Shown piece after piece: positions 43,065-53,500 of a stretch of DNA of 64,000 nt (position 1 is its first letter; every line of letters begins with the position of its first letter). Under the pieces are notes generated by a model that had not been told where the DNA came from, made no database searches, and was given only the letters and a program-made list of their open reading frames with translations. The DNA lies in NCBI RefSeq assembly GCF_900176465.1, contig NZ_FWXR01000008.1, positions 1 through 64,000 of the forward strand. Reading direction: 5' to 3'. This stretch comes from Fulvimarina manganoxydans (GTDB taxonomy: Bacteria > Pseudomonadota > Alphaproteobacteria > Rhizobiales > Rhizobiaceae). The position numbers and the translations under genes are program-made.

Positions 43065-43490
43065 CTAATCAAAATCAACTATAACCATCAGCCTCCGCTC
43101 TCCTCTTATAACATTGAGTGTTGCTTTATCTTGGTATTTATGTGCGCGTTTCATATTTTTCATGAGCTTTTCGACATCGTAGATGTCACTGACCTCCGCC
43201 CACTCTATCAAATCGCCAACTTTTGGCGTGTAAGCTTGGTCACCGACCGTTTCTGGTAGAGGCGCTCCCTCTACGTGCGTGATGAAGACAGCTTCCTCGT
43301 CCCCGTAAACATCTCCATACCTGCTGTCTGGATCGAAATACTTCGAAGCAGGCGCCAGCTCGACCCAAACCGCCGTGTGCGGAATGTGCTCGCCGCGCGG
43401 CTTTTCAGCGTCCTCGGCGGTCGCACCACAGACGCTTGCCGAAAACGCGATGGCCGTCATCCCCAATAGGCTCAAAACGGTTCGTCGCAT
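43065..43490 (-). CDS. Exported protein, unknown (141 aa)
   Basis: From the ATG at 43490 the product has a signal peptide (S-L-L-G-M-T-A-I-A-F-S-A-S-V, cleavage near G-A-T-A) and a soluble beta-rich domain with V-W-V-E-L-A-P and V-G-D-L-I-E-W-A-E-V. Base composition is lower in GC than the flanking transfer genes, a hint of separate origin. It is cotranscribed with the small membrane protein downstream. Confidence 0.6.
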   Translation of the reverse strand: MRRTVLSLLGMTAIAFSASVCGATAEDAEKPRGEHIPHTAVWVELAPASKYFDPDSRYGDVYGDEEAVFITHVEGAPLPETVGDQAYTPKVGDLIEWAEVSDIYDVEKLMKNMKRAHKYQDKATLNVIRGERRLMVIVDFD

Positions 43491-43627
43491 CGATATCCTC
43501 CAGTCCAGTGAATGCAACCCGTCATGGCAAAGGCGGGTGGAGGGAATGAGGCAGGATCGGCGATGCCGCCGATCGTAAATACCTTCGCGAAAACCGCGCC
43601 TTGCATTCGAATTCGCACAAGTTGATA

Positions 43628-43645
43628 GTGGTCATATGTGACCAC
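43628..43645. promoter_or_regulatory. Toxin-antitoxin operator GTGGTCA-TATG-TGACCAC
   Basis: Perfect seven-base arms separated by four bases lie 19 bases before the antitoxin ATG. The position and symmetry are those of an autoregulatory operator bound by the antitoxin or the antitoxin-toxin complex. Confidence 0.7.
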
Positions 43646-43664
43646 AATGTCAAGGAATCCGATA

Positions 43665-43919
43665 ATGTCTGTCATCAGCTTGAAGGACGCTAAGGCAGGG
43701 TTTTCGAATTTGGTCGATCAGGCGATCGCCGGCGAATTCGTCACCATCACCCGCCATGGCAAACCAGTCGCGGCGTTGGTGTCCATCGAGGCTGCGGAGC
43801 TTGCTCAACATGCGATGGGGCGACGCCAATCCGGCCTTCTCGACTATCTTCGGACATTTCCCGGTGACGACGATCTCTTCGAACGAAATTCGGCGCCCTC
43901 AAGGGACGCCGAACTGTGA
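43665..43919 (+). CDS. Phd/YefM-type antitoxin
   Basis: From the ATG at 43665 (AAGGA nine bases upstream) the 84-residue product shows the Phd pattern: M-S-V-I-S-L-K-D-A-K-A-G-F-S-N-L-V, then G-E-F-V-T-I-T-R-H-G-K-P-V-A-A-L-V-S. The N-terminal half should bind the palindromic operator and the acidic C-terminal tail should cap the toxin. Its stop overlaps the toxin start (GTGA). Confidence 0.88.
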   Translation: MSVISLKDAKAGFSNLVDQAIAGEFVTITRHGKPVAALVSIEAAELAQHAMGRRQSGLLDYLRTFPGDDDLFERNSAPSRDAEL

Positions 43920-44362
43920 AAGGGTTTCTCCTCGATACCGACGTGATTTCGATGCTAGCACCCGGTCGGACAGACTTGTCGGCCGAGGCCAATGCCTGGT
44001 TGGAAAAGGCCGATCAAGAAGGGCGCCTTTTTTTGTCGGTCGTCAGCATCCATGAACTCGAGAAGGGCATCGAGCGGCTCAATCGTCGTGGAGCGACCGC
44101 GAAAGCCGCAAGCCTTAGCGGTTGGGTCTCCGGCCTGGTCAAAGGCTTCGATGACAAGATCCTGAGCGTCGATTTGGAGACGGCACAACTTGGCGGCCGC
44201 CTGGAAGCCGAAGCGATCTCGGCCGGTAATGCGCCTGGGATGGCCGATGCCCTGATTGCCGGGACGGCGAAGGCTCACGATCTGATCGTGGTCACACGCA
44301 ACGCGCGTCATTTCGGAATGTTTTCAGTTGAGATCGCTTCGACGACGAGTATGAAATCCTGA
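43916..44362 (+). CDS. PIN-domain toxin (VapC/FitB-like)
   Basis: The 148-residue product has the PIN acidic residues: L-L-D-T-D-V-I-S near the N-terminus, S-I-H-E-L-E-K-G-I and G-M-A-D-A-L-I-A-G-T, then T-R-N-A-R-H-F. VapC-type toxins cut specific RNAs with Mg2+. It starts at a GTG overlapping the antitoxin stop. A Phd-type antitoxin with a PIN toxin is a common mixed pairing. It likely stabilises the element. Confidence 0.9.
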   Translation: MKGFLLDTDVISMLAPGRTDLSAEANAWLEKADQEGRLFLSVVSIHELEKGIERLNRRGATAKAASLSGWVSGLVKGFDDKILSVDLETAQLGGRLEAEAISAGNAPGMADALIAGTAKAHDLIVVTRNARHFGMFSVEIASTTSMKS

Positions 44363-44762
44363 TTCCATTCCAAGGTCCGCCATCAAACAGCAACTGCCGA
44401 CCCATCGTAGCCTCCGTGCATTATTCGGACACGGATTTACGGTAGCGAATGTTCGCATCCCGTTTGCAGGCTAAAGACTTCTGACGACCCACCGGCGCCG
44501 TTCCAAATGACGCTCGCTCTATCTCAAAGCAGTCGTTCATTTTGCATCTCGTTTCCACCGCCGCGGGCCGGAAGCGGCGAGTGCACTGAGCCATCCTTTG
44601 CACACGAAATCCTCTGTTGCACCGTCCGAGAGCCACGTCACAAATCGATCCGGTGCGCCAATTGGGTTGACTCGTTTCTCGATGACGGGCGTTCTCGGGC
44701 GGGACGGTGCTGACGACTTCGAGCCCGGCACTTGCGCAGACGAAGGCGAACCGGAGAGAAGC
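44363..44762. other. Non-coding stretch before the AAA_13 ATPase gene
   Basis: About 400 bases without a supported gene. The ATPase frame is open back to 44598, but the residues encoded there look unconstrained. No clear promoter or dyad was seen. Confidence 0.4.
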
Positions 44763-47405
44763 ATGGCGAACGAGCCGATCGACGACATCATCGGCTGGTC
44801 GGTCGGGCAAGCGGCTTGGCGTCAGGACTGTCTCCGGCGCCTAGCAACGACGGACGAGCTGGCCGAGGATGACTTAGACGAGTTGCTGGCGATAATTAAG
44901 GCCGAGGCAGGCCTCGCCGTTGCGGAGGCGCCGCCGGCACCTGTGCCGTTTGCGAAAGAGCATTTCGGCGGGAGCAAGCAGGCGCCGATTACGCTCAAGG
45001 GGATCGCTAACGTCGAGGGAGTGAACCGGCTGGCCGACAAGGCTTCGCTGAACTTCTGTCCAGACGCGCTGACCATTGTCTATGGCCGCAATGGCAGCGG
45101 CAAGAGCGGGTTCGTTCGCATTCTTCGAACGGCGTGCCGCACTCGGATCGAGAACACGACGACGCTTAAGGTCCTCGCCGACGTCTACGGAAGCGGCGAC
45201 GGCGTGCAGTCGGCCGACATCATCGTTGATGCTGGCGCTGGTGATGAAGCGATTTCGTGGGCCGCTGGCATGCCAGCGGCACCCCAACTGATGCAGGTCT
45301 CGGTTTTCGACACGGCGTCCGCTCAGCTCTACGTCGATAGCGGCAACCAAATCCGCTTCCTTCCCTTCGGATTGGCTCTGTTGCATCGCCTCAATGCTGT
45401 CTGCTTGGAACTCAAGAGAAAGCTGGAAGCCGAGCAGGCGATCGCCGCCGGGAACAAGATCCAGCTGAGCGCGGTGATGTTCTCGCCGGTTCGCGACACG
45501 GCCGCGCAACGCTTCGCCGCTTCGGTCAACGCGAAGACCACCGACGAACAGATCGAGGAGGCCGCGAAGTTCACGGAGGCGAACGACGCACGCATCGACG
45601 AGATAGGGACACTTCTTTCCTCGGGATCGACTGCAAAGACCGACCTCGCCACGTTCTTGTCGTGGGTCGCAGCCGTCGCCGGCGAGTGCGGAGAGGCGTT
45701 GACGTCGCTGTCCGACGAGGCGCTCGACGCGTTAACGGTTCTTCGCGATAAAGCGATCGCGGCGCGTGACATCGCGAAGCTAGCCGCAGGCGACCTGTTC
45801 GACGACGAACCCCTCAAGGGAGTAGGCAGCGAGAGTTGGCGCCAGTTGTGGGTAGCCGCGCGCGACTTCTCTGTTGCCGAGGCCTACCCCGGCCAAGACT
45901 TTCCAGTCACCGGCGCCGAGGACGACCCGGCGGCGTGCGTCCTGTGCCAGCAGCCGCTTTTACCGGAGGGCGCAGAGCGCATGAAACGTTTTCGAGATTA
46001 TATGGAAGACGCTCTCGACAAGGCCGCGTCCGTAGCCGAGCAGGCCCTCGTCGAGGCAAAGTTGGCGCTGCCCGCACTTGCGAAACTCCGCGCGGATGAC
46101 TTCACCGAGAGGCTCGAGCAGGTGCGGTCGCGCGATGCTAGTTTAGCGGACACACTGTTGGCCTTCCAGAAGGCCGCAAGTGAGCGGATCGAGGACGCGG
46201 CGGCCCGGCTAGACGGCAGCGAGCGCAAGGTCGTCTCCGAGCTGGTTTCACCACTCACCGGGATGCAGACCCTAGCGGCGAAGCTGACCGCCGACAAGGA
46301 AGCCTTGGCAGCCGCCGAAGACACCGAGGGCCGCGACCGGCTTGCCGTTGAGAAGGCGGCACTCGAGGACCTGAAGGTCCTCGCTGCCAATAAAGCAAAG
46401 CTCGTGACCCATCGGGATCTGATGCTGCTCAATACGGCATACGCGAAGGCGATCGCTTCGGTCGCAACGACCGGCATCACGAAGCGCGCCAACGAACTGA
46501 TCGATACACACTTAACGACGGCGGTAGTGACGAGGTTCGAGAAGGAGCGTAACGAGTTCGACATCGGCCATCTCAAGATCAATTTGACCCGGAAGAGCGG
46601 GCAGACGGTTGCGGCGTTCCAGACGGATCCGGGTACCACGCTGACGAAGGTTGCATCGCAGATCCTGAGTGAGGGCGAGCAGCGCGCGCTGGCGCTCGCC
46701 GGTTTTCTAACTGAGGTCGCGCTGACGGATGGATCCGGCGCGATCATCGTCGACGATCCCGTGTCGTCGCTTGATCGCGACCGCAGCGCGCGCGTCGCAG
46801 CGCGGATCGCTAGGGAGGCGAAGGAGCGGCAGGTTGTAGTGTTCACCCATGACATCGTCTTCTTTAACGAGCTGTGTCAGGCGGCCGACGCGGTCGGCAT
46901 CGAACCGGTCACAATCGCTGTTTTTAGCGACGGTGACGCCGCAGGCAAGGTCGACCCTGCCGGCATGGCTTGGAAGGGGCTGAACGTTGCCAAGCGCATC
47001 GGCTATATCAAGAATAAGTCTGCGTCGCTGCCCAAGCTGCGCGCCACCAGCCCGGCAGACTATGAATTCGAGGTGAAGGGGCTCTACGGACGTTTACGCG
47101 ATGCCTACGAACGCGTGGTCGAGGAAGTCATCTTCAGCGACATCGTGCGCCGCGGAAGCGACGTGATCCAGACGCAGATGCTGCGATACGTGACGTTGCC
47201 GGACGACCTTGCAATCCGCTTTCACGATGGCATGACGAAGGCCAACACGCATAGCCACGACAATCCCGCCTCCGACACAGTGATGGTCCCCAAGCCAGAC
47301 GAGTTCGAAGCTGACCTGAAGGCGCTCGAGGTGTTGGTCGCCGACTTCAAGCAAGCCAAGAACGCTGTCGAGGCGGCGCGGCCCGGCATGAAGCCAAAGA
47401 GATAG
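44763..47405 (+). CDS. AAA_13 ABC-type ATPase, RloC/PrrC-like candidate anticodon nuclease
   Basis: The 880-residue protein has an ABC/SMC-type ATPase split by a long coiled coil. Walker A is G-R-N-G-S-G-K-S (about 107-114), the signature is L-S-E-G-E-Q-R-A-L-A (about 636) and Walker B is I-I-V-D-D-P-V-S-S-L-D (about 661). At the coil apex is C-V-L-C-Q (Cys392, Cys395), a zinc-hook arrangement as in RloC and Rad50. After the ATPase the C-terminal ~130 residues contain R779-D-A-Y-E783 and later His821, His830 and His832. This is compatible with the Arg-x3-Glu...His triad of PrrC/RloC nucleases. No restriction-modification genes are adjacent. The ATG at 44763 has GAGAG upstream. Confidence 0.75.
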   Translation: MANEPIDDIIGWSVGQAAWRQDCLRRLATTDELAEDDLDELLAIIKAEAGLAVAEAPPAPVPFAKEHFGGSKQAPITLKGIANVEGVNRLADKASLNFCPDALTIVYGRNGSGKSGFVRILRTACRTRIENTTTLKVLADVYGSGDGVQSADIIVDAGAGDEAISWAAGMPAAPQLMQVSVFDTASAQLYVDSGNQIRFLPFGLALLHRLNAVCLELKRKLEAEQAIAAGNKIQLSAVMFSPVRDTAAQRFAASVNAKTTDEQIEEAAKFTEANDARIDEIGTLLSSGSTAKTDLATFLSWVAAVAGECGEALTSLSDEALDALTVLRDKAIAARDIAKLAAGDLFDDEPLKGVGSESWRQLWVAARDFSVAEAYPGQDFPVTGAEDDPAACVLCQQPLLPEGAERMKRFRDYMEDALDKAASVAEQALVEAKLALPALAKLRADDFTERLEQVRSRDASLADTLLAFQKAASERIEDAAARLDGSERKVVSELVSPLTGMQTLAAKLTADKEALAAAEDTEGRDRLAVEKAALEDLKVLAANKAKLVTHRDLMLLNTAYAKAIASVATTGITKRANELIDTHLTTAVVTRFEKERNEFDIGHLKINLTRKSGQTVAAFQTDPGTTLTKVASQILSEGEQRALALAGFLTEVALTDGSGAIIVDDPVSSLDRDRSARVAARIAREAKERQVVVFTHDIVFFNELCQAADAVGIEPVTIAVFSDGDAAGKVDPAGMAWKGLNVAKRIGYIKNKSASLPKLRATSPADYEFEVKGLYGRLRDAYERVVEEVIFSDIVRRGSDVIQTQMLRYVTLPDDLAIRFHDGMTKANTHSHDNPASDTVMVPKPDEFEADLKALEVLVADFKQAKNAVEAARPGMKPKR

Positions 47406-47748
47406 GAGCGCTGCCTGTCGGGACTACGATCAGCGCTTGCAGGGGCTAAACAGCGCCCGGTGAGAGGATCGTCGAAAACGTAGGCTAGGCACCGCAACCG
47501 TCCCGCTTGAGGTCAACACATAGGGCGGAGAGATATACGCTAAAGGATCGTCGAAGCAGAGGAAACTGACCGTCCTCCAATGTGCAAGATGGGTGGATTG
47601 CGGGCAGTCGGCTTTGGAAGTGGTGCTTCAAAACGGAGCTACGACAGCATTCCGCTTGCGGGCTTATCCGTACCCCGTACTATTGCCTGATGACCCCAGA
47701 CGATATTACTGACGCCAATCGAAGGGCTTGGAACGAACAATGCCACAA
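47406..47748. other. Non-coding stretch between the ATPase and dotB
   Basis: About 340 bases with no recognisable gene; the genes on both sides point into it, so transcription converges here. No strong T-tailed hairpin was found. Confidence 0.4.
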
Positions 47749-48978
47749 TCAACTTAGCGGAGTCAGCAGGTCGTATTTCGAACGCGGTATGAAGCGCCTT
47801 CCCTCGCCCCTGGTAATCTGCCCGGCTTGAACAAGATCGACCGCGGATCGCCAGAGCGGCTTTGCAAGCGCACCGTCCGGCGGCTCCTCGAGAAGCTCTG
47901 TCACGACATCGGTCCAGCTTCCAACCGGGACTGACGTGAAGCGCTGGCGGATGTCATCGTCGAAGAGAAGATATTCGCGCACCGGCACGCGGCCGCGCTC
48001 GTCGCCGGTGCGGATCAGGTGCTGAACGACGCAGAGCTGAAGCGAGGTTATGAGGTCGAAGGCGCGTCCCTCCCGCTCTTCGGCCGGAAAGACCGACGCC
48101 ATGCGCCGCAGCGCCTCGGCGATCGAGCCGGCATGGGTCGTTGTATTCACGATGTGGCCGGTCAGGCAGGCCTCGATCGCGGCCGTCATCGTCTCGCGAT
48201 CGCGCGCCTCGCCGACATTGATGACCTGGGGTGCCCTGCGCAGGGCGGTCCAGACGCCTTCGGCGAAGGTGCGAAGATTGCGGCCTTCGCCGATTTCCGA
48301 CTGGCCGATGACCGAGGCCCGATCCTCGCGGTCGTTGAGGATGTCGGTATAAGCGAACTCGATCGGCGCCTGCAGGTCGATGATTTTGCGGGCGGGGTCG
48401 GATTCCAGATGATGGCGCGTGATCGCCGCCATCGTCGTCGACTTGCCCTGGCCGGTGGCCCCGGCAATGACGATCAGCCCCGATCGCGGGACGAGATGGT
48501 CGCGAAGTTCCAGCTCTAGCGAAACACTTTCAAAGGTCGGCGTTGTTTCGGGCAAAGCGCGAAGCGTGATCTCGATCGCGTTGACGCCATCCTTCTGGAT
48601 GCCGGTCGCGTTGACGCGGTAGCGCTGGCGCTGGCCGCGCTTCACCCGAACCTCATAGGAGAAGTCGAGGGCGCGGGCCTGGCGGATGATCGCCGAGGCG
48701 TCGTTGCTGCCCCAGAGCCGGACCAGGATGATTTCGACCTCGGTCGCCGAGAGAGGTCGGACCATCCCGAAGTGCTGCCGCCCATGGATCTGAACGCGCG
48801 GCCGTGTCTCGGTCTGAATCGTGATGTCGGACGCGCCTTTGAGTGCCGCGCCGACGATCAGATGATCGAACAGCTCTTCATGGCCGCCGTCGAAGCGGGA
48901 GGGTTCGTCCTTCAGGATCGGGCAATGGCTTTGTCCCGGATCGAATGGAGCCTCGTCGAATAGGCTGAGGTCGATCAT
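47749..48978 (-). CDS. dotB: DotB/TraJ secretion ATPase (VirB11/PilT-like)
   Basis: The 409-residue hexameric ATPase has an N-terminal domain (A-S-D-I-T-I-Q-T-E-T-R-P) and a RecA-like core. Walker A is G-A-T-G-Q-G-K-S-T-T (about 173-182), the Asp box is around D-L-Q-A-P-I-E-F, Walker B is I-N-V-G-E-A-R-D, and the His box is T-G-H-I-V-N-T-T-T-H-A. The family powers I-type transfer. It lies in a dotB, dotC, dotD minus-strand operon separated from the main cluster by the cargo pocket. Confidence 0.93.
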   Translation of the reverse strand: MIDLSLFDEAPFDPGQSHCPILKDEPSRFDGGHEELFDHLIVGAALKGASDITIQTETRPRVQIHGRQHFGMVRPLSATEVEIILVRLWGSNDASAIIRQARALDFSYEVRVKRGQRQRYRVNATGIQKDGVNAIEITLRALPETTPTFESVSLELELRDHLVPRSGLIVIAGATGQGKSTTMAAITRHHLESDPARKIIDLQAPIEFAYTDILNDREDRASVIGQSEIGEGRNLRTFAEGVWTALRRAPQVINVGEARDRETMTAAIEACLTGHIVNTTTHAGSIAEALRRMASVFPAEEREGRAFDLITSLQLCVVQHLIRTGDERGRVPVREYLLFDDDIRQRFTSVPVGSWTDVVTELLEEPPDGALAKPLWRSAVDLVQAGQITRGEGRRFIPRSKYDLLTPLS

Positions 48979-48996
48979 CGGCCGCGGCCCACCCCG

Positions 48997-49914
48997 TCAG
49001 TTTGCCTTGGCAAGGCGCCGGGTGACCGGCTTCCACTTCTTCGGATTATGGACGAAGGTCGCCGCATCGACGATCTTCACCGTGCGCTCGCCGATGAAGA
49101 GCTCGTTGATGTCGCCGGTGGTCTTGCGCTCCTCCCAGACGATCGCGAGTTCCGTGATCAGCCCGGCATCGACGAGGCGGCGATACTCGACCATGCCGAG
49201 ATAATCCCGACGCAGCTCGTTCATGTTGGCCTTGAGGGCGGCGTCGGCCTGGGCAACGCCCGCGCGCCAGCCTTCATCGAGATAGGCTTCCCAGATCTGC
49301 CGCTCGTCGTCGTCGGCGGGGATGAACTCCGGATCGGGCTCGTTGGGCTCCTCGAGCGGCAGGACGAGGTAGTCGCGCCAGGTCGGAACGACGCCGACAA
49401 GATGGCCCGGCCGCTCGATGCGGTAATATTCGTCCGAGGCGACGGACTTCGTGCCGGTGTCGTTGATCTGCAGCGCCGACGTTCCGCGGGTGACGATCGG
49501 CGGCACGACGAAGCCGGCTTCCTTCGGCGTGACATAGACGACGCGGTTGAAGTCGAAAGCCTTCGAGAGCTTCGGACTGTCCACCTCGAGCTGGCGCATG
49601 ATGTCATAGGCACGCTTGTAATAGCCCGCCTGGGCGGCATAGGCGGTGGCGGCGTCGCGAAGAACCTGCTGGCGGAGCTTTTCGACTTCGGTGACAGCGT
49701 ATTTGCCCGAGCTCGCCCGCTTCTTGAAGGTCCTGAAGTCGACGGGCGGCGCGCCCTTGGCCAGAATGTCGTTGCCGCCGATCAGCGGCGTCGGGGCGAT
49801 CTCGTCCTCGCTGATCGCGATCGTACCGGTGGCCGGATCATAGTCGCGATTGGTGACACAGCCCGACAGCGCTGCGCCCGCAAGGAGAATGAGGAGAAGC
49901 TTCGAGCGCATCAT
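48997..49914 (-). CDS. dotC: DotC/TraI outer-membrane lipoprotein
   Basis: The 305-residue product has a lipoprotein signal with lipobox L-S-G-C (about residue 19) and the DotC domain: Y-Y-R-I-E-R-P-G-H-L-V-G-V-V-P-T-W-R-D-Y-L, then W-x-A-Y-L-D-E-G-W-R-A-G-V-x-Q-A-D-A. With DotD and DotH it makes the outer-membrane core. Its start overlaps the dotD stop (ATGA). Confidence 0.92.
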   Translation of the reverse strand: MMRSKLLLILLAGAALSGCVTNRDYDPATGTIAISEDEIAPTPLIGGNDILAKGAPPVDFRTFKKRASSGKYAVTEVEKLRQQVLRDAATAYAAQAGYYKRAYDIMRQLEVDSPKLSKAFDFNRVVYVTPKEAGFVVPPIVTRGTSALQINDTGTKSVASDEYYRIERPGHLVGVVPTWRDYLVLPLEEPNEPDPEFIPADDDERQIWEAYLDEGWRAGVAQADAALKANMNELRRDYLGMVEYRRLVDAGLITELAIVWEERKTTGDINELFIGERTVKIVDAATFVHNPKKWKPVTRRLAKAN

Positions 49915-50426
49915 AGGATCACATCGTCCTGGTGCGGCACCGGGCTCTGTTCGGGCCGCAGATAGTGGACCGTCAAAACGCGATTGAACTGATCGACGGT
50001 CAGCGTCGCGCGGGTGCGCGCTTGGGCGAAACCTTCTCGCAAAAGGCCGATAGCCGAGAGATTGTATTGGTGGACGGCGACAAAGATCGGGGAGGGTGGC
50101 TTTTCACCATCGGCCGCCACCCGGTAGTCGAGAAGCGCCGCCATCTTCTTGGTCAGGTCCTCGACCGTGCCGTTGAAATCGCCGTCGACCAGGAGGAGCC
50201 ACTCGTTCTGGATCGCCGACGGGACGACATCGACGGCGTTGGGATTGGTGCTCGCCAGCGCGCTGTAGCGGGCGGCGTATGCCTTATTGTCGACGGTAAA
50301 GGCCGTCTGCTGATCGATATAGGCTTCGACACCGGCCAGCGACGGATCGGCCACCGGTCTCGCGCAGCCGGTGAACAGCAATGCCGGCGCGATGACCGCC
50401 AGCAAACGCAGCTTGTCCCTCTGCAT
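49911..50426 (-). CDS. dotD: DotD/TraH outer-membrane lipoprotein
   Basis: From the ATG at 50426 (AAGGGG upstream) the 171-residue product has a lipobox L-F-T-G-C and a secretin-N-like domain (W-L-L-L-V-D-G-D-F-N-G-T-V-E-D-L and Y-R-V-A). DotD helps localise DotH to the outer membrane. A TTG two codons upstream is an alternative start. It begins the dotD-dotC-dotB operon. Confidence 0.88.
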   Translation of the reverse strand: MQRDKLRLLAVIAPALLFTGCARPVADPSLAGVEAYIDQQTAFTVDNKAYAARYSALASTNPNAVDVVPSAIQNEWLLLVDGDFNGTVEDLTKKMAALLDYRVAADGEKPPSPIFVAVHQYNLSAIGLLREGFAQARTRATLTVDQFNRVLTVHYLRPEQSPVPHQDDVIL

Positions 50427-50544
50427 ACTCAACGCCCCTTAGAAACTCGTGCGGCTCCTGTGGCTTGTTCCGCAGGTTGTTTCAACCTTGTCCGAGGCTT
50501 AAAGGGCTCACTGTGACTCGTGAGTTACAGCCGAAAATTGCGGA

Positions 50545-53500
50545 TCAGCGACTGAGGCCGGTATCGCGGCCGAGAGCGCGATCGAGGGCGAGACGTTGTT
50601 GATAGCGCTCGCGATCGAGATGGTCGATTCCGTTCGTCTCGGCTTGCGGCAATGCAAAACGCAAACGGGCTGCATCCGTCGCGATTTTTTTCGACAGGCC
50701 CGGCAACGCAGCTGGTCCCCGATCCTCGCTCGGGAAGCGGCGCTTGAAGTCGGCGCTGACGGATTTCAGCTCGTCCCATGCCGGCGTATCGAGAACCTTG
50801 CTGAGTTCGTAGCGTCGATCGAGATCGACGTCGGGTTTGTAGGTGATGTCGTTGCCGGAAAGGAGCCGGTTCAACAGCTTTTGCGCGTCACTGGACAAGG
50901 CCGGTGTCGGAATGGCGTTGACCGCGCGCCAGGACTTTTCCTGGTTGAGATGCTTGGCGTAGAGGCGTTGTTCATGGTCGGCGAGTTCACCGAGTGACGT
51001 GGCAAAGGCCGGCAGGAGGTTCTCAGCCTTTTGCCGCTCGGCATCGTTTCTCATGAAGACGGTTCGGCTTCCGTTGAGCGGCCCGAACGTGTTCGGGTGG
51101 TCCCGAACCATTTGCGATGCCTCTTTGACTTGACCGGCATCGATCATCGGCTTCAAGGCCGCCCAAGCCTTGTCCGGCTCGCGCCAAATCTCGCCGGCCC
51201 TCGCCGCAAGCCGTGCCTCATAACGGTGAAGACTGGGGTCGGCTTTCGTCAAACGCGACGCTGTCGCCTCGGCGGTTTCCGGCCAAGCCTTGACCGCTGG
51301 AAGAGCGACATGGAGATAGGACGGCGCGGGTGGATCGTTGCGCAGCAGATCCACGCCGATGGCACTGCCCGTCGTTTCACGGGCGACATCATTATCCGGG
51401 ACGATCTTCTCGTCCGCCACCGGTGCGGTCTGCGCCTCGAGTTCGGCCTCAAGACGCTCCGCCCGCTTGCTCGAATGGATTGCATGCGCAGCATCGAGGA
51501 GATCGACATCGTGGATGGCGCGGGATACCGCGAAGACCTCTCGCCAGTTGGCTTCAAGCGACGATAGGCTTGCCGAAGGAAGCTCCGGCAACAGGCTTTC
51601 CGCCTTCGCGCGATCGAAGATTCGTCCGATCGCCATCACCTGGCTCGGCGACGCCAGATCGCCGACATCCATGCCCCATTGTCGCAATTGATGGGCGCGC
51701 GGCGTGCCATGGAGAGCGTGGTCGGCCAGATGGAACGCTTCCCGACGTGCGACGCCCTCGTTTCCCATCCGATCGGAATGAAGCCGGACGTGTTCGAGCC
51801 GCGTGACGATGCCGCTAAAGCGCTCGGGAAGCGGCGGAACAGTTCTCGCCGGCGCTTGGTACGACGACGTCGGCGACGGAACATCGATTTCCTGCGCCGA
51901 AGCTCGACGGGTGAACTTTTCGGCGAACGTCTGCATGGCCGCCCGAACTTCGTCGGGTTGCGCCCAACCGCGAATGTCGATGAAACGAGCAAGCCAGTTC
52001 GGCATCTCGGCTGCCCGTCGCTCGGCGATCGACGCGCGCGCCGAACGATAGTCCTCGCTCGCCTCGAAGGCGAGCGTCGTATCCTTCAATCCCTCCCGTG
52101 ACAGCCGTTGCAGATAGTCGTCCATGGCACCCGGGCCGTCAGGTGCGATGCCCCGGAAGCTGTCGGCCGCGATGTGCATCGTGACATCATCGCGATGGCG
52201 GGTCATGGCGACATAGGAGAGCTGCGCGTCCATCGTCCCGGTCGCAAGGACATGCGCCTTGTCGATCGTCGCCCCTTGCGTCTTATGGATCGTCAGCGCG
52301 TAGCCGTGATCGACATTGGCATATTCCGACTGGTCGATCGTAACGGGCGCATCGAGATGCTCGACCGCGATCGACAGATGCCCCGAGCGGGCTAGCAAGA
52401 CAGTCCCAAGCGTTCCGTTCTTGATGCCGAGATCGCGGTCGTTCTCCAGAAAGATGATTCGGTCGCCTTCGGCAAAGTGCCGCATCCCGCGTTCCGTGAC
52501 GAAGGGCGCCTCCTCGGAAAGCCCTCCGTCCGCTTTGATAACCTCGCGCGCCGCCGCGTTGAGCGTCAGAACGTCCTTGTTGGTGTGAGCGAGCATCAAG
52601 ACATCGGCGCCGGCTGACCAATCGTGCTGCCAGGCCGCGATGATCGCGGACCGTGCGTCCTCGCGCGAACCATGGACATGGATATGTCCGCGTTCGTGAT
52701 AGGCGGCGAGCGCTTCATCCGCCGATCCGCGTCCGAACGCGACGGAGGCCTCGGCCTGCCAGGATCGATGCTGACGGCGGACTTCGTTCAATTCGACATA
52801 GCCGATTTCGTGAGCGATCGCCCGGAAGGCCGCGCCCGCTTCGATCGGCTGGAGCTGTCGACCATCTCCCACCAGCACGATCTTCGCGCCCCACTCGTCC
52901 AGACGGCGAACAACCCGCTGCATCTGTGCCGAGGCGACCATGCCGGCCTCGTCGAGAACGAAGATATCCCCCTGGTTCAAATGACCCCGGCCATTGTCCC
53001 AGGAGCGTTCCCATGACGCGATCGTGCGGGATTCAATCCCTGCCGACGCTTGCAGACCCTCCGCCGCCTTTCCCGCCAGCGCGGCCCCGACGACGGCGCG
53101 GGTTTCGGCGGCATAGGTTTCCTTGACGGCGCGCAAGACCGTCGACTTCCCCGCGCCGGCAAAGCCGACCATGACCGAGATCCCCTCGGCCCGTAGCAGA
53201 TGATCGATGGCCGCCCGCTGCTCGCCCGTATACGCGAACCCCTGGGCTCGCTCAGCCCTCTCAAGCGCGCTGCCCTTGACGGCATCGTCAGGTCGAAACG
53301 ACCGATCCTCGGCGCGCGACCGCGCATCCTCGATCATGTGCGCTTCGCCCTCGATGACCTCGCTGGAGGTGAAGCGCGATTGCTGCACCACGCGGTTCGT
53401 TTCCGGGTCATGGATTTCAGCTTGAACCGCCTGTAGATCGGGATGCTGGCCGACCCGCATGATCAACGCCGCCACATCGTCCCCGGGACCGGCATAGCGA

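Noticed and set aside
44598..44762. Longer N-terminus (55 residues) of the AAA_13 ATPase
   Set aside because: The residues look unconstrained and the ATG at 44763 has a GAGAG motif just upstream.
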